A stretch of DNA of 33,161 nucleotides from Deltaproteobacteria bacterium. GTDB taxonomy: Bacteria; Lernaellota; Lernaellaia; JACKCT01. The position numbers and the translations under genes were made by a program. The stretch spans positions 1-33,161 of the forward strand of contig JADLEX010000015.1 of assembly GCA_020845895.1 (NCBI GenBank), written 5' to 3'. Below the pieces are notes generated by a model, which saw nothing but the letters and a program-made list of their open reading frames with translations, did not search any database and was not told where the DNA came from. The stretch's first letter is position 1; each line of letters opens with the position of its first letter. This document shows positions 1 through 7,248 of the stretch, piece by piece.

Positions 1-337
1 ATACACCCGCGAAAATGGGAACGCAAGAAAAATCGTCTCCGAATTTCCGCGGTAGAAATAATTCTAGAGATTGCGCCCGACGAGGACGCGAGGCGCTACA
101 AGCGCAAGAAGCGCTGGCAGTAATTTCACCGCGACGCTGTGCAGCGGCAGATGGCGGGCGATGAATCCGTTGCTCCCGCGCCGTCGCCGGCCTTCGCGTA
201 CGCCGGACGAAATCCGCGCCAACCACGGATCGTCCCTGCGCGTCGAATCTTCGGTGCCGGAGATTCCCGGTTTGACCCGCGCGCGGGCCGTCCCTATGCT
301 TCCGCCGGTCATCGGGCGAAATCTCGAGGAGCGACGC
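1..337. other. Left-edge stretch with no supported gene
   Basis: No convincing gene is visible. The frame of the downstream lipoprotein stays open back to a TTG near 71, but the extra residues are Arg/Pro/Ser-rich and precede a textbook signal peptide that starts at 338. The opposite-strand open frame (about 64-339) is similarly Arg-rich and looks like a GC-rich shadow. The first 70 bases are more AT-rich than what follows and may be the intergenic region of a gene to the left. Confidence 0.5.
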
Positions 338-1129
338 ATGCGTTTGAGTCTGATCCTGATTGTGTTGGCGGCCGTCTTCGCGGTCGCGTGCGAAAAGCCG
401 GAGACCGCCGCCGTGACGACGCCGGCCGCCGCGACCCCCGCGCCGCCGAAGTCCGCCGAACCGCCGAAGCCGCCCTACACGCTCGCCACCGACGAGGAGC
501 GCGCGATCGACGAAGCCTCGAATCGCGCCGTGATGTACATCGAGTCCGAGGATTCGGTGCGTAAAATGCTTGCCGACCACGAGCTCGAACTGACGCGCTG
601 CGACGCGGAGGTCGCGAAAAACAGCGACCAGTGCCTCGCGCGCACCGGCGCGTTCTACTGCATGCGGATCGGGGACGACTATCGGGGTCTCAAGGACGAA
701 CCGGCGGCGGTGCGTTTCTACATGGAGGCGCTGAAGCGCACGGTGGAGCTGAACGACCGATCCGAAAAGGAATACCGGGAGAACGTGAAGGCGGGACTCG
801 CGGCGGCGAAATCCGACGCGGGGCGGGCGATGACCGAAAGCTACCACGCGGCGCGCTATCACTTTCAGTCGTACAAGGATTTCGCCGAGATGGCCCGCTA
901 TGAAAAGCGCCTGGTCGAAATCGCGATCGAGAACCAGCGCGACGAGATGGCGAAGGACAGTTGGTCGCGCATCGAAAACTCCGTGAAAACGGCCGCCACG
1001 CACCGCGCCGAATTCCTGAAACATGTCGCGGCGCTACGAGCGATCAAGGACAAGATTCCCGAGCAATACCGGCACTTCTACGACGAGATCATGAGTCTCG
1101 AAGGCAATCTGAAAATCGAGCGAATCTGA
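338..1129 (+). CDS. Predicted lipoprotein of unknown function
   Basis: The 263-residue product has a short signal peptide ending in a lipobox (FAVAC, Cys18), so it is probably lipidated and held at the inner or outer membrane. A Pro/Ala-rich linker (about 25-50) is followed by a largely helical, charged body rich in Glu, Lys and Arg. Residues about 100-200 have a spacing of Ala, Tyr and Leu that could be degenerate TPR-like helices, but I cannot assign a family. ATG 338 was chosen because it gives the intact signal peptide and has a GAGGA ribosome site 7 bases upstream; longer starts add an unlikely basic leader. It lies about 100 bases ahead of the ATP synthase F0 genes on the same strand and may share their transcript. 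No enzymatic motif was seen. Confidence 0.8.
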   Translation: MRLSLILIVLAAVFAVACEKPETAAVTTPAAATPAPPKSAEPPKPPYTLATDEERAIDEASNRAVMYIESEDSVRKMLADHELELTRCDAEVAKNSDQCLARTGAFYCMRIGDDYRGLKDEPAAVRFYMEALKRTVELNDRSEKEYRENVKAGLAAAKSDAGRAMTESYHAARYHFQSYKDFAEMARYEKRLVEIAIENQRDEMAKDSWSRIENSVKTAATHRAEFLKHVAALRAIKDKIPEQYRHFYDEIMSLEGNLKIERI

Positions 1130-1229
1130 CTCCCCGCCGTGCTTGCGACGCGCGGCACCCCGGTGTAAGACGGGCGCGCCCCGAGCGTCCCGACGACGCG
1201 GGCGTTATCTGGAAGCGGCGACCACCCCC

Positions 1230-1475
1230 ATGGATCCCGAATCCCGCAAAATGATCCGCGACTCCGGGCGCTTCGGCGCCGTGGGCATCGAAATGGGCAT
1301 TTCGGTCGCGATCGGGCTGTTCGCGGGGCGGTGGTTCGACCGGCGATTCGAAACGGACCCCTGGCTCACGATTCTCGGCGTGGTGTTCGGACTGGGCGCG
1401 GCGGGCATGGCGGGTTGGCGCGTGTACCGGGCGGCGAAGGCCGATATGGCGGCGGACGGAAACGGGCGGACATGA
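1230..1475 (+). CDS. atpZ: AtpZ/AtpI-like small membrane protein of the F0 cluster
   Basis: This is an 81-residue protein with two hydrophobic segments (about 17-34 and 46-64) separated by a basic/acidic loop (GRWFDRRFETDPW). That loop is typical of the AtpZ/AtpI family (F0F1-ATPase subunit, putative), which sits in front of atp operons. Family members are thought to assist c-ring assembly or Mg2+/Ca2+ handling. The start at 1230 leaves MDPESRK before the first membrane segment; an earlier GTG at 1143 would add a Pro/Arg-rich leader and is unlikely. The stop codon overlaps the next start (ATGA), so the two genes are translationally coupled. The gene symbol rests on family-level resemblance and context. 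Confidence 0.8.
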   Translation: MDPESRKMIRDSGRFGAVGIEMGISVAIGLFAGRWFDRRFETDPWLTILGVVFGLGAAGMAGWRVYRAAKADMAADGNGRT

Positions 1476-1894
1476 TCGACAAAAACGCCGACACCCTGAC
1501 GAACATCGAGCGCATCGCGTTCGTGCTCTGGATCGTCCTGACGGCCCTTTCCATCGCCTGGCGCGACGCGCGCGTGCTGGCCGGCGTGGCCGCGGGTGGG
1601 GCTTTCGCTTTGGGAAACTTTCGTATATTAAAGGGCGTCGTCGGACGCGTCTTCCGCGATCCCGAGAACCTCAAACCGGCGTATTTCGCGATCCTCGTGC
1701 CGAAATTCGTGATCCTCGCCGGGCTGCTGTGGGTCATCGTGACAAGCGGGTGGTTCAACCTCGCGGCCTTCGCGGTCGGGACGCTGAGCCTTCTCATTTC
1801 GGTGGTGGCGGTTCCGTTCCTGACCGGTGGGGATGCCGTCGCCGATTCCGCGAAAGACGCCGACGGTTCGAACGGTTCGGGGTTGGGGTCATGA
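1472..1894 (+). CDS. atpI: ATP synthase subunit I (AtpI-like)
   Basis: The 140-residue protein has four hydrophobic segments (about 13-29, 36-52, 70-90 and 94-115), matching the four-helix layout of ATP synthase protein I. AtpI is an accessory membrane protein that helps assemble the c-ring and is not a catalytic subunit. The C-terminal 25 residues are polar (Ala, Asp, Gly, Ser) and probably a disordered tail. It overlaps atpZ by four bases at the start and atpB by four bases at the end, placing it inside the F0 transcript. The sequence of this family drifts quickly, so the call depends on topology and position as much as on residues. Confidence 0.8.
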   Translation: MIDKNADTLTNIERIAFVLWIVLTALSIAWRDARVLAGVAAGGAFALGNFRILKGVVGRVFRDPENLKPAYFAILVPKFVILAGLLWVIVTSGWFNLAAFAVGTLSLLISVVAVPFLTGGDAVADSAKDADGSNGSGLGS

Positions 1895-2718
1895 AATTCG
1901 CAATGCGTATTGCCGCCTTGGCGCTGGTCGTGTGGGGAATGTCCGCGGGCGTCGCGCTCGCCGCGGGCGACATGCACACGTGGTCTTACGTCAACCCGAT
2001 CAACGACGCCCTGCGCGCCGTGCTCCACACCGATCTGGACCTGTCGCACTCGATCTGGTTCACGTTCGTGGCGATCTTCCTGTGCGTTTCGGGCGCGATC
2101 GTCGGCAAGAGCTACAAGGAAAAACTCCGGACGGGCGACATCGCCCCGTCGCCGAATTTCTCGCTCGCCAACGTCTACGAGTCGCTGATCGGCATGATGC
2201 TGAACCTGCTCGAGGAGATCGTCGGCCACCACGGTCGCCAGTACATCACGCTGATCTGCTCGCTGGCCTTCGTCATCGTGCTGACGAACTTCTCGGGCCT
2301 GACCCCCGCGTCGGTGCTCGCCACGTCGAATCTGAACACCACGGCGGCGCTCGCGCTGGTGGTCTTCGTCGCCTACAACTACTACGGCATCAAGGCGCAC
2401 GGCCCGGTCAAGTACGCCGCGCACTTCCTTGGGCCGCTCGAAGGCAATCTCCGCTTCGTCATGGCGCCGATCATGGTGCCGATCGAGCTCATCAGCCACG
2501 TCGCCCGACCGCTGTCGCTGTCGCTGCGTCTTTTCGGCAACATGACCGGCGATCACACGATCTTCGCCGTGTTCATGGTGGGGCTCGGCATCGCGTGGCC
2601 GCTGCTGTTCCCCTTGCCGCTCTACGTGCTGGGAACGCTGGTTTGTTTCGTGCAGATGCTGGTGTTCGTGATGCTGACGATGGTCTATCTGTCGCTGGCG
2701 ACGGCCCACGACCACTAG
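1891..2718 (+). CDS. atpB: ATP synthase F0 subunit a
   Basis: The 275-residue product is the stator channel subunit of F-type ATP synthase, which conducts ions to and from the c-ring. The decisive signature is SLRLFGNM at 211-218, whose Arg213 corresponds to the essential arginine facing the c-ring carboxylate. PIMVPIELI just before it is equally typical. An N-terminal hydrophobic stretch ending LALAAGD (about 1-26) resembles a cleavable signal, a feature of a subunits in several deltaproteobacterial-type clusters. The start overlaps the atpI stop (ATGA). A 67-base gap with its own strong ribosome site separates it from atpE. The gene for subunit b and the F1 genes are not in the window, so the cluster is split. 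Confidence 0.97.
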   Translation: MKFAMRIAALALVVWGMSAGVALAAGDMHTWSYVNPINDALRAVLHTDLDLSHSIWFTFVAIFLCVSGAIVGKSYKEKLRTGDIAPSPNFSLANVYESLIGMMLNLLEEIVGHHGRQYITLICSLAFVIVLTNFSGLTPASVLATSNLNTTAALALVVFVAYNYYGIKAHGPVKYAAHFLGPLEGNLRFVMAPIMVPIELISHVARPLSLSLRLFGNMTGDHTIFAVFMVGLGIAWPLLFPLPLYVLGTLVCFVQMLVFVMLTMVYLSLATAHDH

Positions 2719-2772
2719 AAACGGGTTTTTTCACGGGAACAAGGGCAACGGTTCGTCTTGCCATGGATTACC

Positions 2773-2778
2773 AGGAGG
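2773..2778 (+). promoter_or_regulatory. Strong ribosome binding site of atpE
   Basis: The consensus AGGAGG lies 7 bases before the atpE ATG, while the preceding genes in the cluster rely on overlapping starts and weak sites. A stronger site for subunit c fits its many copies per enzyme (known for atp operons; the link here is inference). Confidence 0.8.
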
Positions 2779-2785
2779 TTTCGAT

Positions 2786-3100
2786 ATGAATAAGAGAATG
2801 CTCACACTGACCCTGTTCGTGCTCTTCACGTTTGCGATGGCGACGACGGCCTTTGCCCAGGGCTTGTCGGACGACGTGAAAAAGAACGTGGCGCTCGCGG
2901 CCGGTTTCGGCATCGCGGTCGCGGCGTTCGGCGGCGCGTTCGGCCAGGGCCGCGCGGCCGCGGCGGCGCTCGAAGGCATCGCCCGCAACCCCGCCGCCGC
3001 CCAGAAACTCTTCACGCCGCTCATCCTGAGCCTCGCGCTGATCGAGTCGCTGGTCATTTACGCGCTCGTCATTTCGTTCCTGCTCGTCTTCAAGCTCTAA
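2786..3100 (+). CDS. atpE: ATP synthase F0 subunit c with signal peptide
   Basis: The 104-residue product is the rotor-ring proteolipid. Residues 1-24 form a signal peptide (ending TTAFA), followed by helix 1 (about 34-60), the polar loop with RNP (67-69), and helix 2 (about 74-101) carrying the ion-binding Glu87 in [13 protein letters not shown]. Gln54 in GQG, Ser88 and Tyr92 line up with ligands of sodium-type c-rings, but the residue after Ser88 is Leu rather than Thr, so ion choice is open. The start follows a consensus ribosome site. It is the last gene of the cluster, with a strong terminator 25 bases downstream, so atpFHAGDC must be elsewhere. Confidence 0.96.
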   Translation: MNKRMLTLTLFVLFTFAMATTAFAQGLSDDVKKNVALAAGFGIAVAAFGGAFGQGRAAAAALEGIARNPAAAQKLFTPLILSLALIESLVIYALVISFLLVFKL

Positions 3101-3124
3101 AGGCGATCCGAAGACCGACCGACG

Positions 3125-3150
3125 AACCCCGGGGCGACCCGGGGTTTGTT
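3125..3150 (+). terminator. Intrinsic terminator after atpE
   Basis: A perfect 9-base-pair GC-rich stem (AACCCCGGG with CCCGGGGTT) closes on a GCGA tetraloop of the stable GNRA type and runs into a T-rich tail (TTTGTTGTTTG). It separates the F0 transcript from the Bat operon. Confidence 0.85.
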
Positions 3151-3219
3151 GTTTGCAGGCACCTCGCCCCGACTTTCCCCTTCCTTTTTCCGGAAGCCCT
3201 TTCCCGTTGCGGCGTCTCA

Positions 3220-3249
3220 TGGACAGCCCCCGGGGGAGTGCGTTACATT
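3220..3249 (+). promoter_or_regulatory. Possible promoter of the Bat operon
   Basis: TGGACA (3220-3225, 5 of 6 to the sigma70 -35 box) and TACATT (3244-3249, 4 of 6 to the -10 box) are 18 bases apart, about 80 bases before the first Bat-operon gene. The spacer contains a perfect 10-base palindrome, CCCCCGGGGG (3227-3236), which could be an operator or simply GC-rich chance. This is a weak match; the stronger argument is that a promoter is needed between the atpE terminator and 3332. Confidence 0.3.
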
Positions 3250-3331
3250 CCGCCCGCCTCTCATGAGCCGCGGCTGGAAACCGGATTGCCCGGCGGATGT
3301 CGTATGGGGGGCTTTTTCGTGTCGTGAGCGC

Positions 3332-4354
3332 ATGAGAATCGGAACCGCCCAAACGCTGATTCTGACGCTCGGCGTTGCCCTTTCGGCGACGTTCGGCGCG
3401 TCGGCGCGCGCCCAGGACCCCGCGGACGGCAAGACCCCGGGCGTCGAAATCGTCGTGACCGCGGAGCCGAATGAGATCACCGTGGGCGACGAAGTCCGTT
3501 ACCGCATCACGGTGACGTGGGATCCCGCCAACAAGGTCGAGCAAAAAGCGCTGGAAGAGAACCTCGGTGACCTCGTTGTACGCGAGCAGCTCGGGGTCGA
3601 CCTGCAAACGCTTCCCGACGGGCGCTCCCAACGCACCGAGGGTTACGTCATCACCTCGTATCTGGTCGGCAAGTACAAGCTCCCGCCCCCTGCGGTGCGT
3701 TTCACGAACGCCGCCGGAGCGGAATTGGTCCTGGACGCCGAGCCGATCATCCTGAACGTCCGCTCGGTGACGCCGGATGACGCGACCGACATCCGCGACA
3801 TCAAACCGCCCCGCGCGGTGCCCCGCGACCTGCGTCAGGTGGGGATGTACGCGGCGATCGCTTTCGCGGCCATCGCGTCCATCATCGCCGGTATCGTGGC
3901 GTGGCGGCATTTCAGGCGGAAGCCCGAACCCGAGACGCCGCCCCTGCCCGCGCACGAGCATGCACTCGCCCGTCTCGCTGCCGCGCGCGAGTTTCCCCGC
4001 GCGACGCACGACGAAATCAAGGCGTACTACGTCGAAATCTCCGCCGCGCTTCGCGAGTATCTCGACCGCCGCTTCGCCGTTCCCGCGCCGCTGCTGACGA
4101 CCTATCAGCTGCGCGACGCGCTGCGTGGTCGCACGCAGATGCCTGCCGGCGACGGCGCGGCGCACTTTGGCGCGCTTTTCGATGTACTCGACACGGCCGA
4201 TTTCGTGAAATTCGCCAAATTCGACCCCGATGCCGACGGGCAGAACGCGGATCTCGATTCCGCGATCCGTTTTGTCGAGGCGACGCGACCGCCCGAGCCA
4301 ACGGAATCGGCAACCGACGCGCCCGCCGCGCCGCCAAACGAGAACGCCGCATGA
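3332..4354 (+). CDS. BatD-like/DUF4381-like membrane protein heading the Bat operon
   Basis: The 340-residue protein has a signal peptide (about 1-27, ending ASARAQD). A periplasmic beta-rich domain follows (about 35-145) that begins like a BatD domain (VEIVVTAEPNEITVGDEVRYRI). There is one membrane helix at about 171-191, then a basic stop-transfer run (WRHFRRK) and a cytoplasmic tail with a helical EIKAYYVEISAALREYLDRRF segment. This layout and its place just before batA resemble the short BatD-like or DUF4381 proteins seen in aerotolerance operons. The role, presumably scaffolding with the VWA proteins, is inferred. ATG 3332 gives the clean signal peptide; its stop overlaps the batA start (ATGA). 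Confidence 0.7.
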   Translation: MRIGTAQTLILTLGVALSATFGASARAQDPADGKTPGVEIVVTAEPNEITVGDEVRYRITVTWDPANKVEQKALEENLGDLVVREQLGVDLQTLPDGRSQRTEGYVITSYLVGKYKLPPPAVRFTNAAGAELVLDAEPIILNVRSVTPDDATDIRDIKPPRAVPRDLRQVGMYAAIAFAAIASIIAGIVAWRHFRRKPEPETPPLPAHEHALARLAAAREFPRATHDEIKAYYVEISAALREYLDRRFAVPAPLLTTYQLRDALRGRTQMPAGDGAAHFGALFDVLDTADFVKFAKFDPDADGQNADLDSAIRFVEATRPPEPTESATDAPAAPPNENAA

Positions 4355-5346
4355 GTTTCCAGTTCGCCAACTCCTGGGCGCTCGTCTTCCTGGCGTTGCC
4401 GCTGCTCATTTTGTGGTGGCGGATCGCCGGGGAGCGATGGCATGTCGCGCCGATCCGCGTCGGCGGCGCGGAGCTGTGGCGCGACGTGCGTCCGTCGTGG
4501 CGCGTTCGTTTTCGCCGGTTGCCGCTCTATTTGCGCGTCGCGACGCTGGTATTTGTGGTCTTCGCCCTCGCGCGCCCACAGCTCGGCCGCACGCAGAACG
4601 TGACCGAGGGCGAGGGGATCGACATCGTGCTCACGCTCGACGTGTCGGGGTCGATGGCCGCGCAGGATTTCGCTCCGAACGACCGCCTCTTCGTCGCGAA
4701 GAAAACCATCGAGCGCTTCATCGAAGGCCGCAAGGTCGATCGCATCGGCCTCGTGCTCTTCGCGGGGCAGGCGTTTTCGCAGTCGCCGCTCACGCTCGAC
4801 TACGGCATCATCCTGCAGTTTCTGGAGCGCGCGAAGATCGGGATGATCGAGGACGGCACGGCGATCGGCATGGCGCTCGTGACGGCGACGAACCGCCTGC
4901 GCGAGTCGACCGCCAAGAGCAAGGTCGTCGTGTTGCTGACCGACCGCGACAACAACGCGGGACGCGTGGACCCGATGACGGCGGCGGACCTCGCCAAGGC
5001 CGTGGGTATCCGCGTGCACACGATCGGCGTGGGCAGCGACGGCCCTGCGTACATTCCCGTCAAGGACCCGCTGATGGGCACGCGCCTCGTCAAGCAGACC
5101 TTCGTGCTCGACGAGAAAGTGCTGCGCGGCATCGCCGACAAGACCGGCGGGCAGTTCTACCGCGCCACCGACGCCGACAGTCTGCGGCGTGTGTTCGACG
5201 CCATCGACCAGCTCGAAAAAAGTCCTTACGAGGTGAAGACCTTCACCGATTTCACCGAGCGCTATCCGCTTCCACTGGCGCTCGCGTTTTTGTGCCTCGC
5301 CGCCGAATTGGTCCTCGCGCGCACGGCCCTGCGGGAGGTGAGCTGA
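4351..5346 (+). CDS. batA: BatA-type von Willebrand A membrane protein
   Basis: The 331-residue protein has membrane segments near the N-terminus (about 9-23 and 60-74) and C-terminus (about 308-325) flanking a VWA domain. The metal-ion site is intact: DVSGS (Asp97, Ser99, Ser101), Thr170 in EDGTAIG, and Asp198. The residues after Asp198 are unusual, LTDRDNN where LTDGxNN is usual, so a small Gly is replaced by Arg199. BatA proteins are named after the Bacteroides aerotolerance operon; with BatB they probably act as a membrane VWA complex worked on by a MoxR AAA+ ATPase. It overlaps the preceding gene by four bases and is followed by batB one base after its stop. Confidence 0.92.
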   Translation: MSFQFANSWALVFLALPLLILWWRIAGERWHVAPIRVGGAELWRDVRPSWRVRFRRLPLYLRVATLVFVVFALARPQLGRTQNVTEGEGIDIVLTLDVSGSMAAQDFAPNDRLFVAKKTIERFIEGRKVDRIGLVLFAGQAFSQSPLTLDYGIILQFLERAKIGMIEDGTAIGMALVTATNRLRESTAKSKVVVLLTDRDNNAGRVDPMTAADLAKAVGIRVHTIGVGSDGPAYIPVKDPLMGTRLVKQTFVLDEKVLRGIADKTGGQFYRATDADSLRRVFDAIDQLEKSPYEVKTFTDFTERYPLPLALAFLCLAAELVLARTALREVS

Positions 5347-5347
5347 G

Positions 5348-6376
5348 ATGGACTTCGCCCGGCCGTGGCTGCTGCTGATACTCGTTGCGATCGCGCTGCT
5401 GGCCGTGTGGCTCGTGCGTGCTTCGCGGCGACGAAGTGCCGCGCTGGCCGAGTTCGCCTCGGCCGACGTGTGGCGCGCGGTGCGTCTTCACGCCGCGCCC
5501 GGACGCGAGACGGCGCGCATCGCGCTCGTGACGGCGGCGCTCACGCTGATGGTCGTGGCGCTCGCCGGCCCGCAATTCGGCACGGTCTTCGAGGAAGTGC
5601 GCCGTCGCGGCATCGACATCGTCGTGGCGGTGGACGTCTCCAAGTCGATGCTCGCCGAGGACCTTGCTCCAAACCGCCTGGAAAAGGCCAAACACCAGCT
5701 TTCGAGCCTGCTCGATCAGGTGCGCGGCGACCGCGTGGCGGTGTTGCCCTTCGCGGGGCAGGCGTTTCTGCTCTGCCCGCTCACGCTCGACTATTCGGCG
5801 GCGAAGCTCTACCTGTCGATCCTCGACGTGAACGCGATTCCCACGCCGGGCACGAACATTACCGCGGCGATCGAGACGGCGACCGAGGCGTACGAGAGCG
5901 TGAACCGCAAGCACAAAGTGATGCTGCTGCTCACCGACGGCGAGAGCACCGTCGGCGACGTGGAGAAGGCGACCGAAAAGGCGAAGGAAGAAGGCGTCGT
6001 GATCTACACGATCGGCATCGGCTCGCCCGAGGGCGTCCCGATTCCGCAACGCGACGAACAGGGCAACATTTCGTACGTAAAGGACAAGTCGGGACAGGTC
6101 GTGCTTTCGAAGCTCGACGAGACGCAGCTACAGAAAATCGCCGACACGACCGGCGGGAAGTATTATCGTTCGAGCTACGGCGAGCTCGAACTCGGCTGGT
6201 TTCTTGAGGAAATCGAGAAGATGGATAAAAAGGACCTCAAGAGTCAGGTCATTACGCGCAAGCGCGAGCGGTTTTTCGTGTTCGCGCTCGCGGCGATGAT
6301 GATGCTCGCCGTCGAGGCGGCGTGGCCCGAGCGGCGCGTGTGCAGGCCCCGGCGCACGGATGAGGACGCGGCATGA
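5348..6376 (+). CDS. batB: BatB-type von Willebrand A membrane protein
   Basis: The 342-residue paralogue of BatA has two N-terminal membrane helices (about 7-24 and 58-74), a VWA domain, and a C-terminal hydrophobic segment (about 308-322). The metal site is canonical: DVSKS (Asp96, Ser98, Ser100), Thr169 in PGTNIT, and Asp197 in LLTDGES. It shares long stretches with BatA (FAGQAF, PLTLDY, IADxTGGxxYR), so the pair arose by tandem duplication. The start is one base past the batA stop; the stop overlaps the batC start. The function in oxidative or envelope stress is known only from the family. Confidence 0.92.
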   Translation: MDFARPWLLLILVAIALLAVWLVRASRRRSAALAEFASADVWRAVRLHAAPGRETARIALVTAALTLMVVALAGPQFGTVFEEVRRRGIDIVVAVDVSKSMLAEDLAPNRLEKAKHQLSSLLDQVRGDRVAVLPFAGQAFLLCPLTLDYSAAKLYLSILDVNAIPTPGTNITAAIETATEAYESVNRKHKVMLLLTDGESTVGDVEKATEKAKEEGVVIYTIGIGSPEGVPIPQRDEQGNISYVKDKSGQVVLSKLDETQLQKIADTTGGKYYRSSYGELELGWFLEEIEKMDKKDLKSQVITRKRERFFVFALAAMMMLAVEAAWPERRVCRPRRTDEDAA

Positions 6377-7248
6377 CGCGGCGCACCGACACCATCCCGT
6401 TTCGAGCGATGCTCGCCCCCTTGGCGGCGGCGTTGTGGATCTTCGCCGGCGCGGGGTTTCTCGAATTCGTCTTCGACGAGGCATACAAGGGGAACCGCGA
6501 ATTCGAGCACGGGCGGTACGATCAGGCGCAACAGCATTACACCGAAGCGCAGGTGAAAAACCCCAGCGCCCCGTCGCTCGACTTCAACCTCGGCGGCGCG
6601 CTTTACAAACAGGGCAAGTTCGACGATTCGCTGACCGCGTCCCGCAAGTCCTACTACAGCGACGACCCGAATATCGTGGCCGACGCGCACTACAACGCGG
6701 GCAACGCGCTGTTCAAGAAGGGTGCGTATCCCGAGGCGATTCAGGAGTACATCGAGGCACTCAAGCGCCGCCCCGGCGACGAAGACGCCAAGTACAATCT
6801 CGAGCTCGCGCGGCGCTTGCTCGCGCAGCAGGAACCTTCGAACCAGAACAAGAATCCCGATCAGAAAAAGGACGATCCGAAGGACGACAAGAGCGGCGGG
6901 GGCGACCAGGAAGGCGACAAGCCCGACGAGGGCAAGAAGGGCGATCAGCAGGGCGAGAACGAGGGCGGTGAAAAGGGCAAGGCCGAGTCGAAGGACGACC
7001 AGACCGACGAGGCGAAACCCACCCCCAAGCCCCAGGAGGGCGAGGACGAGAACGACCAGCCGCCCGAAGAAGAGAAGAAATCCCCCGACACCCGCGTGGA
7101 GGAATCGACTGAACAGCAGACGGTCGAGAACCTGACGCCCGATCAGGCCGCGCGGATTCTGGATTCGCTCAAGCGCGATGAACAGGCCGAGCTCATCCGG
7201 CAGATCCTGCCGAAGACGGGATACACCGTTCCCGACAAGGACTGGTGA
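6373..7248 (+). CDS. batC: BatC-type TPR protein with a long charged linker
   Basis: The 291-residue protein has a hydrophobic N-terminal segment (about 12-30). TPR units at about 38-150 show the hallmark spacing (FNLGGALYKQGKFDDSL, YNAGNALFKKGAYPEAIQEYIEAL). A very polar linker rich in Lys, Asp, Glu, Gln and Gly follows (about 153-245), then a conserved-looking tail that starts ENLTPDQAARILDSL. That tail and the acidic/basic linker are typical of BatC or the equivalent TPR partner in aerotolerance operons, where the protein is thought to dock BatB and BatD. Both ends are coupled to its neighbours (ATGA at the start, TGATG at the end). Confidence 0.88.
   Translation: MTRRTDTIPFRAMLAPLAAALWIFAGAGFLEFVFDEAYKGNREFEHGRYDQAQQHYTEAQVKNPSAPSLDFNLGGALYKQGKFDDSLTASRKSYYSDDPNIVADAHYNAGNALFKKGAYPEAIQEYIEALKRRPGDEDAKYNLELARRLLAQQEPSNQNKNPDQKKDDPKDDKSGGGDQEGDKPDEGKKGDQQGENEGGEKGKAESKDDQTDEAKPTPKPQEGEDENDQPPEEEKKSPDTRVEESTEQQTVENLTPDQAARILDSLKRDEQAELIRQILPKTGYTVPDKDW

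Noticed and set aside
64-339. Minus-strand 91-residue open frame at the left edge
   Set aside because: It is Arg-rich without ribosome site or motif and overlaps the upstream region and start of a well-supported lipoprotein gene.
1366-2715. Long minus-strand open frame opposite atpI and atpB
   Set aside because: The Arg/Gln/His-rich translation has no family resemblance and lies opposite a certain atpB.
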